From Duganella qianjiadongensis (GTDB lineage: Bacteria > Pseudomonadota > Gammaproteobacteria > Burkholderiales > Burkholderiaceae_D), in contig NZ_WWCM01000004.1 in the NCBI RefSeq assembly GCF_009857915.1, positions 244,472 to 308,471 on the forward strand: a stretch of 64,000 bases of DNA, written 5' to 3'. Under the pieces are notes generated by a model. It was not told the origin of the DNA. It saw only the letters and a list, made by a program, of their open reading frames with translations, and did not search any database. Shown piece after piece: positions 1-8,080 of this stretch. Positions within the stretch are counted from its first letter, which is position 1. Each line of letters begins with the position of its first letter. A program made the translations under genes and the position numbers.

Positions 1-1575
1 AGGCCAGGTATTGAGCAGGCTATGCAGCAGGCGCAGATAGCCGTGGTGCACCTTGTCGAACACCCGGTCGATGGCTTTGACGAACTTGCCCTCGTCCTGC
101 TTGGGATCGAAGAAGTGGCCGCACATCATGGGCGACAGCGTCAGCGCCACGATGCCCGACACGGCTACCGCACCGGCCAGCGTGAAGGCAAATTCGGTAA
201 ACAGCGCGCCCGTCAGGCCGCCCTGGAAGCCGATCGGCACGTACACCGCCACCAGCACCACCGTCATGGCCAGAATCGGGCTGCCCAGTTCGCGCGCCGC
301 GATGATGGCGGCATCGAAGGGTTTCATGCCCTGCTTCATGTGGCGGTCCACATTCTCCACCACGATGATGGCGTCGTCGACCACCAGACCGATGGCCAGC
401 ACGATGGCCAGCAGGGTCAGCAGATTGATCGAATAGCCGAGCAGCAGCATCACGAAGAAGGTGCCGATCAGCGACAGCGGCATGGCGATCACCGGCACGA
501 TCACGGCGCGCAGGCTGCCGAGGAACAGATAGATCACAATCGTCACAATCACCAGTGCTTCCACCAGCGTCTTCACCACTTCGTCGATGGAGGTGTTGAT
601 GAACTCCGTCGAGTCGTAGACGATTTCACCCGTCAGGCCGTTGGGCAGCTGCTCCTTGATGGCGGGGAAAGCCTGACGCACGCGCTTGGCCACGTCGAGA
701 ATATTGGCTTCCGGTGCCACCTTGATACCGATGAAGACGGAACGCACGCCGCTGAACGCTACGTTGAAATCGTAGTTTTCCGAGCCCAGCGTCACCGTCG
801 CGATATCTTCCAGATGGACGATGGCGCCGCCCGCCTGCTTGATGGCCAGCGCCTTGAACTCCTCCACCGTGTGCAGATCGGTACCGGCCGTCAGCGGCAC
901 GGTGACCATCTGGCCCTTGCTGGCGCCCAGCCCCGTCAGGTAGTTATTCTGCGCCAGCGCCACACTGACATCGGCTGCCGTCACGCCATGCGCCGCCATC
1001 TTGCCGGCGTCCAGCCATGCGCGCAGGGCGAACTGGCGCGCGCCCAGCAGCTCGGCGGTCTGCACGCCCTGGATGGAATCGAGCTTGGGCTTGACCACGC
1101 GGGCCAGAAAGTCCGTCACATTATTGGTCGGCAGCGTATCGCTGTAGAAGCCCATATACATGGCGTCGGTGGTCTGGCCCATCTGCACCGTCAGCACCGG
1201 CTGCTGCGCCTGTTGCGGCAGCTGGTTGCGCACCGAATTCACCTGGGTGGTGATTTCCGTCAGCGCGCGGTTGGAATCGTAGTTCAGCCGCAGCGTGGCG
1301 GTAATCACCGAAACGCCGCTATTGCTGGACGAGGACAGATAATCGATGCCCTGCGCCTGCGCAATGGCCGATTCCAGCGGCTGGGTGATAAAGCCCGCCA
1401 CCGTGGCCGCATCGGCGCCATAGTAGGTGGTGGAGATGGTCACCACCGCGTTCTGGGTTTTCGGATACTGATTGATCGGCAGGCTGAATAGCGAACGCAG
1501 GCCCAGCACGACGATCAGCAGGCTCACCACGCTGGCCAGCACGGGCCGCTTAATGAAGATGTCGGTAAAATTCAT
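1..1575 (-). CDS. RND efflux transporter permease subunit (C-terminal part cut by window edge)
   Basis: Inner-membrane proton/drug antiporter of the HAE1 RND family, the pump of a tripartite efflux system. The visible 525 residues begin MNFTDIFIKRPV, a typical RND start with a first membrane helix. A large periplasmic loop follows, then the second helix group, including a segment with GLVVDDAIIVVEN that carries the conserved DD pair of TM4. The gene starts 13 bases after the adaptor gene and continues beyond base 1, so roughly half of a ~1030-residue protein is missing. The three-gene order is outer membrane factor, adaptor, pump. Substrates cannot be told from the sequence. Confidence 0.95.
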   Translation of the reverse strand, partial: MNFTDIFIKRPVLASVVSLLIVVLGLRSLFSLPINQYPKTQNAVVTISTTYYGADAATVAGFITQPLESAIAQAQGIDYLSSSSNSGVSVITATLRLNYDSNRALTEITTQVNSVRNQLPQQAQQPVLTVQMGQTTDAMYMGFYSDTLPTNNVTDFLARVVKPKLDSIQGVQTAELLGARQFALRAWLDAGKMAAHGVTAADVSVALAQNNYLTGLGASKGQMVTVPLTAGTDLHTVEEFKALAIKQAGGAIVHLEDIATVTLGSENYDFNVAFSGVRSVFIGIKVAPEANILDVAKRVRQAFPAIKEQLPNGLTGEIVYDSTEFINTSIDEVVKTLVEALVIVTIVIYLFLGSLRAVIVPVIAMPLSLIGTFFVMLLLGYSINLLTLLAIVLAIGLVVDDAIIVVENVDRHMKQGMKPFDAAIIAARELGSPILAMTVVLVAVYVPIGFQGGLTGALFTEFAFTLAGAVAVSGIVALTLSPMMCGHFFDPKQDEGKFVKAIDRVFDKVHHGYLRLLHSLLNTWP

Positions 1576-1588
1576 GGCGCGGCTTTCC

Positions 1589-2728
1589 TTAGTGTTCCTG
1601 CGGCGTCGGGCTAGGATTGTTGGCCGGTTGCACCTTGTTGTCGATCACGGCTGGCGTACCGTTTTTCAGCTTGAGCTGGCCGCTGGTCACCACCACCTGC
1701 CCCGCTTTCAGGCCCGTCAGCACGGCCACTTGATCGCCCCGCGTCGGACCCGTGGTGACGAATACCTGCTGCGCCACCAGCTGGGCATTGCCCTTGTCAT
1801 CCTTGGGCGCGTCCTTGGCGGCCGATGGCGCCAGCACGAAGACGGTCGCGCCATACGGATTGTAGGTAATCGCCGTTTGCGGCAGCGTCAGGTATTCCTT
1901 TTTCTCGCCCTGATCGAGGCTGACATTGGCGAACATGCCCGGCAGCAGCTGGCGTTTGGCATTCGGCACGGTGGCTTCCACCTGCACATTGCGCGTGGCG
2001 GCATCGACTTTCGGGCTGATCGAGGTGACTTTGCCGGCAAAGCTCACGCCGGGGTAGGCATCGGCTGTCAGGTTCAGCTTCTGGCCCAGCGACAGGCCGG
2101 CCAGCTGGCGCTGCGGCACGTAGAAGTCCACATACACGGTATCGATGGTCTGCAGCGTCACCAGCTTGTCGCCGGCGTTGAGGAACTGGCCCGGATTGAC
2201 CGCCGTAATACCGAGCTTGCCGGCGAACGGTGCGCGTATGGTTTTCTTCTCGACCAGCGCCTGCTGCTGGGCCACCTGCGCCTTGCGGCTCTTCAGATCG
2301 GCTTCATCCGCGTCGAGCTGGGCCTGACTGATGGCCTGTGCGGCAAACTGCAGCTTGTCGCGCTTGAGCACGGAGGCCGACAGTTCGGCTGCGGCCTGCA
2401 GCGCCTGCAACTGGGCCACGTCGGCCTCGGCATTCAGCGTGAACAGCACCTGACCGGCGCGCACTTCTTCGCCCGAATGAATGTGCACCTGCCGCACCAT
2501 GCCTGCCAGTTCGGTACTCACCTCGACGCCGCGCACGGGCACCAGCGTGCCCACCGAAGCAATCTGCGGCTGCCATGCCGACATTTCCGCCTTCATTGCC
2601 GTCACCGTCTGGGCGCCGGGCTTGGGTGAGGAAGCGATCAGTTTCTGGATCTGCATATATTTGCCGAACGCCAGCACGGCGATCAGCACTATTACTCCGC
2701 CTATCATGATGAACATGCGCTTGGTCAT
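1589..2728 (-). CDS. RND efflux periplasmic adaptor (membrane fusion protein)
   Basis: Periplasmic adaptor that links the RND pump to the outer-membrane channel. It has 379 residues, with one N-terminal hydrophobic anchor (about residues 5-22). Next come a lipoyl/barrel-sandwich half, a coiled-coil hairpin rich in Ala, Gln and Leu (about 105-160), the second lipoyl half (GKLG...NPGQFLNAGD) and a beta-barrel/MPD C-terminus. The ATG is preceded by GGCAGGAGACTGATTC, a clear ribosome binding site. It lies between the outer membrane factor (76 bases upstream) and the pump (13 bases downstream), so all three are probably co-transcribed. The C-terminal tail is Pro/Asn-rich and probably unstructured. 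Confidence 0.95.
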   Translation of the reverse strand: MTKRMFIMIGGVIVLIAVLAFGKYMQIQKLIASSPKPGAQTVTAMKAEMSAWQPQIASVGTLVPVRGVEVSTELAGMVRQVHIHSGEEVRAGQVLFTLNAEADVAQLQALQAAAELSASVLKRDKLQFAAQAISQAQLDADEADLKSRKAQVAQQQALVEKKTIRAPFAGKLGITAVNPGQFLNAGDKLVTLQTIDTVYVDFYVPQRQLAGLSLGQKLNLTADAYPGVSFAGKVTSISPKVDAATRNVQVEATVPNAKRQLLPGMFANVSLDQGEKKEYLTLPQTAITYNPYGATVFVLAPSAAKDAPKDDKGNAQLVAQQVFVTTGPTRGDQVAVLTGLKAGQVVVTSGQLKLKNGTPAVIDNKVQPANNPSPTPQEH

Positions 2729-2804
2729 GAATCAGTCTCCTGCCTTGGTATCAATCAATGAGTCAGCCGGGGACGCCGCCGCCCCCGTCTGTAAGGAATT
2801 ATGC

Positions 2805-4331
2805 TTAACGGCTGCCGCCGGCGCCATACACAGGCGCAGCGGAGACAGTGCTCGCTGCTGGCATACCGCCGTTGCGGTTCCACCAGCCGCCGCCCAGTGC
2901 CTGCAACAGCGCTGCCGTATCGGCGTAGCGCGCAGCCTGTGCCTGCACCAGCGCCACGTGGGCCTGCTGGTAGCTGCGCTGGGCGTCGAGCAGGGCCAGA
3001 TAGCTGATGCCGCCCAGCTTGTACTGCTGGGTAGCCAGCGCCAGCGCTTCGCCTGCCAGCGCATCGGCATCGGCCTGCGCCTTCAGGGCTGCTGCATCGC
3101 TTTCCAGCGCGCGCAGGCTATCGGCCACCTCTTGGAACGCGCTCAGCACGGTGGCACGGTATTGGGCTGCTGCGCCATCGTAGGCCGCTTCCGCCGCACG
3201 TTTTTTCGCGCTCAGTGCGCCGCCGTTGAAGAGGGGCGCCGTCAGGCCGCTGGCCAGACTCCATGCCGTCGTCTCGGCGTCGAACAGCTTGCCGAAACTC
3301 TGTGCCGAGGAGCCGTAGCTGCCGCTCAGGGTGAGCTGCGGATACTGGGCCGCAGTGGCCACCCCGATGGCGGCGCTGGCCGCATGCAGCTGCTCTTCGC
3401 TGGCGCGGATATCGGGCCGCTGGCGCACCAGCGCCGACGGTAGTGTCAGCGGCAGCTGCTGCGGCAGCGTCAGTGTATCGAGCGTGAACTCGGGCAGACC
3501 GCCCTCGCCCGGCAATCTACCAGCCAGCGCGGCGAGCTGGTGACGGCTCTGGGCCAGGGCTTTTTCCAGCGGCGGCACGCTGGCGCGCAGCTGCGCCACC
3601 TGATTACGCTGGCTCAGCAAAGTAGTGCGGGGGATGGCGCCCAGTTCGAACTGCTTCTCGATCACGGCCAGCTGCTTGCTCAACGCATCGAGCACTTCCT
3701 GCGTGGCCTGCAACTGGGCGCGCAGCGAGGCTGCCCGTATCGCAGTCGTCACCACATTGGCACTCAGGGTCAGATAGGTCGCTTCGACCTGGAAGCGCTG
3801 GTAATCGACCTGCGCCTGTGCGCCTTCCAGCGTACGCCGGCTGGCGCCGAACACGTCGGGGGTATAGGACACGTTCACCGAAGCGTTGTACAGAGTGAAC
3901 ACCCCGGCCCCATTGCCAGCGCTGGCAGGCGCCAGTTTTTCCCGCGCCACACCGAGCTGGCCATTGACGGACGGGTAATTGAGGCTACCGGACTGCGCCT
4001 TGTAGACTTCCTGCGCCTGCCGCAGGCTGGCTTCCGCCGCTGCCATGCTGGGATTCTGCGCCAGCGCGGCGCGCACCAGTTCATCGAGTGCAGGCGATCC
4101 GAATAACTGCCACCACATGGCAGGCAAATCCTGCCCGGCCACAAACTGCTGGGCCGCGCCGCCCGTAACGCCGGGGGCTGCCGCGGTACGTTCCGGTAAA
4201 GCTGTGCTGGTGTAACTGCTGGTGGCAGGCGCCGCCGGCTGCCTGAAATCCGGTCCCGAGGCGCAGGCGGCCAGGCCTGCGGCAACGACAAGCGCCAGTA
4301 CCGAGCGCTGCAATCTAGGTTTTTTTCTCAC
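2805..4331 (-). CDS. Outer membrane efflux lipoprotein, NodT/OprM family
   Basis: Trimeric outer-membrane channel (TolC-like) of the efflux system, and first gene of its operon. The GTG start at 4331 is chosen because a GGGGG element lies just upstream and because the protein then begins VRKKPRLQRS followed by a lipobox ending LAAC, giving a 508-residue lipoprotein. An ATG-started form would be longer (from 4460) but has no good signal peptide. Two OEP repeats of long helices rich in Ala, Gln and Leu are visible, with typical phrases such as RQRPDIRASEEQL and APLFNGG. It has no local regulator gene beside it. Confidence 0.93.
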   Translation of the reverse strand: MRKKPRLQRSVLALVVAAGLAACASGPDFRQPAAPATSSYTSTALPERTAAAPGVTGGAAQQFVAGQDLPAMWWQLFGSPALDELVRAALAQNPSMAAAEASLRQAQEVYKAQSGSLNYPSVNGQLGVAREKLAPASAGNGAGVFTLYNASVNVSYTPDVFGASRRTLEGAQAQVDYQRFQVEATYLTLSANVVTTAIRAASLRAQLQATQEVLDALSKQLAVIEKQFELGAIPRTTLLSQRNQVAQLRASVPPLEKALAQSRHQLAALAGRLPGEGGLPEFTLDTLTLPQQLPLTLPSALVRQRPDIRASEEQLHAASAAIGVATAAQYPQLTLSGSYGSSAQSFGKLFDAETTAWSLASGLTAPLFNGGALSAKKRAAEAAYDGAAAQYRATVLSAFQEVADSLRALESDAAALKAQADADALAGEALALATQQYKLGGISYLALLDAQRSYQQAHVALVQAQAARYADTAALLQALGGGWWNRNGGMPAASTVSAAPVYGAGGSR

Positions 4332-4472
4332 AAATGCCCCCACAAAATGGCTGCGCAAAATGACTGCATTCTGGCAACCAGCTAGCTGAACAGATCCGTA
4401 GGGCCACATATTCGCATTTTTTGCCCAGTCGGTGTGTCTTTTTATAACGGTTGCGAACATCCATCGGTCGCT

Positions 4473-6032
4473 CTATGCACTGAGCAACTGCAGCAGCCGG
4501 CCACCCACCGGGCTGCCCCAGCCGCTGCCCGCATCCCAGCCCGGCACGGCCGCCATGGCGCCATTCGTACCCTGTGCCACATCGCGCGTGCCGCCCTGAC
4601 CGCGCAAGGTGCCGTAAAGTAGCGGCTGGAGAAACCCGACCGGATAGCCCAGCTGCTGGTTGATGCGCGCCAGCAGTCCAGCCCACAGCGGTGCTACCGC
4701 GCTGGTGCCGCCCACGATCTGCTCATGACCATTGACCCGGATGCAATAGCCACTGGCCGGATCGGCATGTCCCGTCACATCGGGCAGGCCACGGAACTGT
4801 GCTGTGCCGGCCAGCGTGGACTGATAGCCGGGCCGGCTGAAGTAGCGGCTATAACCGCCGCCCGAGGCCAGCGCGGGACCACCGTTCCACACCACTTCGC
4901 ACAGCTCGCAGTCGGGATAGCTGGCGATGCGGGTGCCGCCGCAGGCCAGCGCATGGGGCGCCGATGCAGGAAAATCCACATGCAGCTGGCCATCGGCCAC
5001 GCCATCCGTGGCGCCGTTGTCGCCCGCCGCGCACAGTATGGTTACGCCCATGCTGGCGGCCAGACTGAAAACCTCCTCGATAGCGCCCATGGCCTGCTCG
5101 GTCCATGCTGTCTCCGGCGCGCCCCAGCTGATGGAAATGACCGAGGGCTTGTTGACGTCATCATGCACCGCGGCAGTCACCGCGTCGAGGAATCCACGCT
5201 CGCTGTTGGGCGCAAAGTACACGGCGATCAGCGCTGCCGGCGCCAGCGCGCCGGCGATTTCGATATCGAGCATTACTTCGATATCGGCGCTGGCGTCATG
5301 GCCGGGCCGGTTGGCGCCATGATCGACGGCGATGCTGCGCACGCGTGGGGCCTTCAGCCCCAGCGCTTTGAAATAGGCACGCAGATCAGCCGCGCGGCTG
5401 CCGCCACCGAGTTCGATCAGGCCTATGCACTGGCCGCGGCCATCGAGCCCGGGCGGAAACTGGTACATCTGCGCCAGCTGCATAGGCGTGTAGGCCAGCG
5501 GCGCCACGCTGCTGGTCAGCGTCTGGGCCGAGCGCAGGCGGAAGCGCGGTGTGGCAATCGGCCGGTCATCCAGCCCGAACACGCCTTCCACCACATCGGC
5601 CAGTTCGGCCGGCACGCTCAGTTCTCCCGTGCGGCCACGGTAGCCGCCGTCCCCGGTCTGATACTGCTGCAGTTCGGCGCCGAACAGTTGCGCCATCTGC
5701 TGGGCCGAGCCGCTCAGTACCACACGGCGCTGGGCCACGCTGGTAGCCAGCACATGCAGGCCGTTGCGGCTGGCAAAATCGCGCACGCGCCCGATGTCCG
5801 CCTCGCTGGCGCCGTGGGCCTGCGCGCACTGCGTACGGCTCAGATACACGCGCTGGCGCGGCAACTGTTCGCCACGCGCGGCCGGATCGTCGCCCGCATC
5901 ACTGACAGCGGCGCGCAGACGCATGGTGATTTCCAGCGTCAGCGCGCTATCAACGGGACCGAGTGCACGCGCTCCGGGCAAGGCGGATTGCGCGCTTCCG
6001 GGCAGAATACGGGGTAGGCTGATGGTAGGCAT
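4473..6032 (-). CDS. Peptidase S53 (sedolisin/kumamolisin-like) with propeptide
   Basis: Acid-type serine-carboxyl peptidase of 519 residues. An N-terminal pro-kumamolisin domain (about 20-165) is followed by the catalytic domain. The family catalytic residues are visible: Glu252 and Asp256 in DIEVMLDIEIAG, Asp338 in AAGDNG as the oxyanion residue, and nucleophile Ser444 in GGTSAVAPLW. The ATG at 6032 follows AGGAGAACCCC; longer in-frame starts upstream have no such site. I see no classical signal peptide, although most relatives act outside the cell, so the export route is unclear. The gene stands alone between the efflux operon and a divergent phosphatase gene. Confidence 0.93.
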   Translation of the reverse strand: MPTISLPRILPGSAQSALPGARALGPVDSALTLEITMRLRAAVSDAGDDPAARGEQLPRQRVYLSRTQCAQAHGASEADIGRVRDFASRNGLHVLATSVAQRRVVLSGSAQQMAQLFGAELQQYQTGDGGYRGRTGELSVPAELADVVEGVFGLDDRPIATPRFRLRSAQTLTSSVAPLAYTPMQLAQMYQFPPGLDGRGQCIGLIELGGGSRAADLRAYFKALGLKAPRVRSIAVDHGANRPGHDASADIEVMLDIEIAGALAPAALIAVYFAPNSERGFLDAVTAAVHDDVNKPSVISISWGAPETAWTEQAMGAIEEVFSLAASMGVTILCAAGDNGATDGVADGQLHVDFPASAPHALACGGTRIASYPDCELCEVVWNGGPALASGGGYSRYFSRPGYQSTLAGTAQFRGLPDVTGHADPASGYCIRVNGHEQIVGGTSAVAPLWAGLLARINQQLGYPVGFLQPLLYGTLRGQGGTRDVAQGTNGAMAAVPGWDAGSGWGSPVGGRLLQLLSA

Positions 6033-6269
6033 GGGGTTCTCCTGCAAACGTGGATGGACTCGGACTATTCCGACAATACTGCGCCACCCGCACTGCCGGT
6101 TGACGCAGCACAGAGGTGTCCGCGATGCCCCCACCCGCCCCACGCGCAGCGGCGCATGAAGGCGGCCGCCGCCATTGTCATCCTGCTGTCACAAGCAGCC
6201 GCTAACATTTGCGCCACAACGTGATACGCTATGCGCCGCAGTCTTTTTTATAACGAAAACCGACATCCC

Positions 6270-7934
6270 ATGATCAAGCAACTGTCCCTGCCCGTCCTCG
6301 TCCTTGCCAGCGCCTTGCTGGCCCAGCCCGCCGCCTTTGCCGCCGCACCGGCCCAGCCAGCCGCCCAGCCCAAGCTGGTAGTGGTACTGGTGGTCGACGG
6401 CCTGCCTAACGAACAGGTGCTGCGCTACCGCGACCAGTTCGGTCAGGGCGGCCTGCGCCGCATGCTCGATCAGGGTGCATCCTTCAGCAACGCCCATCAG
6501 GCGCACGGCATCACCGTCACGGCAATCGGCCACAGCGCCGTGCTGACCGGCGCCTATCCTTATGTGCACGGCATCATCGGCAATAACTGGATAGACCCGC
6601 AAACGGGCAAGTCGGTGTACTGCACGGAAGACACCAACTACCACTACCTGAACGAAGAGACCAAGCCGAGCGACGGCACCGCGCCTACCCGCCTGAAAGT
6701 CGATACGCTGGGCGACCAGCTGCGCTATGCCACCGGCGGCCAGGCCAAAGTGGTAGCCGTTTCGGGCAAGGACCGTGGCGCCATTCTGCTGGCCGGTAAA
6801 ACCGGCACGGCCTATATGTACATGGACAAGACCGGCAACTTCGCCAGCAGCAGCTACTATATGCAGCAGCATCCGGCCTGGGTGCAGCAGTATCAGGCGA
6901 GCAAACCGCAGGACCGCTACTACGGCAAGACCTGGGCGCCCCTGCTGCCCGCCAGCGCCTATGCCGGCGACGCACCGGAAGAACTCAATCAGGTAAAGGC
7001 CGGCACCCACAACCGCCTGCCGTTCAGCTACTACAGCGAAAGCGGCAACATCGACGCCGACTACTACAACCTGCTGAAAACCGGTCCGTATCTGGACCAG
7101 CTGACGCTGGACTTCGCCCGCGCTGCGGTGGAAGGCGAAAATCTGGGCCGCAATCCGGCCGGTGTGCCGGACCTGCTCGGTGTCAGCCTGTCGGCGCATG
7201 ATTATGTGAACCATGCTTTCGGCCCGGAAAGCAAGCTCTCGCACGACCACCTGCAGCGCGTCGACCGCATGCTGGCCGAGTTCTTCAGCTATCTGGACAA
7301 GCGGGTGGGCATGGATAACGTGCTGGTGGTACTGACCGCCGACCACGGCTTCCCCAACACGCCGGAATTCTCCCGCACCCAGCATATCGACGCCGAGCGC
7401 ATCGATGGCAGCGCCATGATGAAGGCACTCGACCAGCACCTGAGCGCAAAATTCGGCGGCGCCAAACTGCTCGGCGCCTGGTCGCTGCCTAACATCCACC
7501 TCGACTACCAGCAGATCGAGAAAAGCGGACTGAAACGCGAAGAAGTGGAAAATGCTGCGGCCCGCTTCCTGCTGGCGCAGAAAGGCATCGTCGAAGCCTA
7601 CACCCGCACCCAGCTGGAAAGCGGCGCCGCCAACACCACCCGCATGGCGACCCTGATGCGCCGCGCCTGGAACCGCGAAGCTTCGGGCGACCTGATGGTA
7701 GTCACCAAGCCTTACTGGTACTTCGGTACGGGCAGCAGCGGCACTTCGCACGGTTCGCCTTACGCCTACGATACCAACGTGCCACTGCTGATCATGGGCA
7801 AACGCTGGATTAAACCGGGCGCCTACGGCCAGTACGCCGAAGTGGTGGACATTGCGCCTACGCTGGCCCATCTGCTGCACGTCCGTCCGCCCGCTGGCGC
7901 CGAAGGCCGCGTGCTGACGGAATCGCTGCAATAA
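6270..7934 (+). CDS. Alkaline phosphatase superfamily protein, PafA-like, exported
   Basis: Predicted periplasmic or secreted phosphomonoesterase/phosphodiesterase of the PafA/NPP branch of the alkaline phosphatase superfamily. A signal peptide (about residues 1-24, ending AAFA) is followed by the first metal-ligand motif VVDG (Asp43). The nucleophile region TVTAIGH follows, with Thr84 the likely nucleophile. Later metal ligands sit in SAHDYVNH and LTADHG. The family usually has about 550 residues and this start gives 554. A second ATG at 6231 would add 13 residues without signal-peptide character. The gene is monocistronic and ends at a strong hairpin. The PafA-versus-phosphodiesterase assignment is less certain than the superfamily. 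Confidence 0.88.
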   Translation: MIKQLSLPVLVLASALLAQPAAFAAAPAQPAAQPKLVVVLVVDGLPNEQVLRYRDQFGQGGLRRMLDQGASFSNAHQAHGITVTAIGHSAVLTGAYPYVHGIIGNNWIDPQTGKSVYCTEDTNYHYLNEETKPSDGTAPTRLKVDTLGDQLRYATGGQAKVVAVSGKDRGAILLAGKTGTAYMYMDKTGNFASSSYYMQQHPAWVQQYQASKPQDRYYGKTWAPLLPASAYAGDAPEELNQVKAGTHNRLPFSYYSESGNIDADYYNLLKTGPYLDQLTLDFARAAVEGENLGRNPAGVPDLLGVSLSAHDYVNHAFGPESKLSHDHLQRVDRMLAEFFSYLDKRVGMDNVLVVLTADHGFPNTPEFSRTQHIDAERIDGSAMMKALDQHLSAKFGGAKLLGAWSLPNIHLDYQQIEKSGLKREEVENAAARFLLAQKGIVEAYTRTQLESGAANTTRMATLMRRAWNREASGDLMVVTKPYWYFGTGSSGTSHGSPYAYDTNVPLLIMGKRWIKPGAYGQYAEVVDIAPTLAHLLHVRPPAGAEGRVLTESLQ

Positions 7935-7940
7935 TTTCCG

Positions 7941-7977
7941 GCCAGCACCACCATCCATCGCGGCTGGTGGTGCTGGC
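7941..7977 (+). terminator. Strong 13-bp hairpin after the phosphatase gene
   Basis: GCCAGCACCACCA pairs perfectly with TGGTGGTGCTGGC across an 11-base loop, seven bases after the stop codon. T-rich sequence begins about ten bases later rather than directly after the stem, so it is either an intrinsic terminator with a displaced T tract or an RNA stability hairpin. Confidence 0.65.
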
Positions 7978-8080
7978 GGATGGTGGTTTAGTTTGTATTT
8001 TATTGTATCAACCGGTTAATCTTGGAAAGATTGCTATACACTAGCTTTTTTTCTTTGGGTAAACATAGGAAATACAAACT

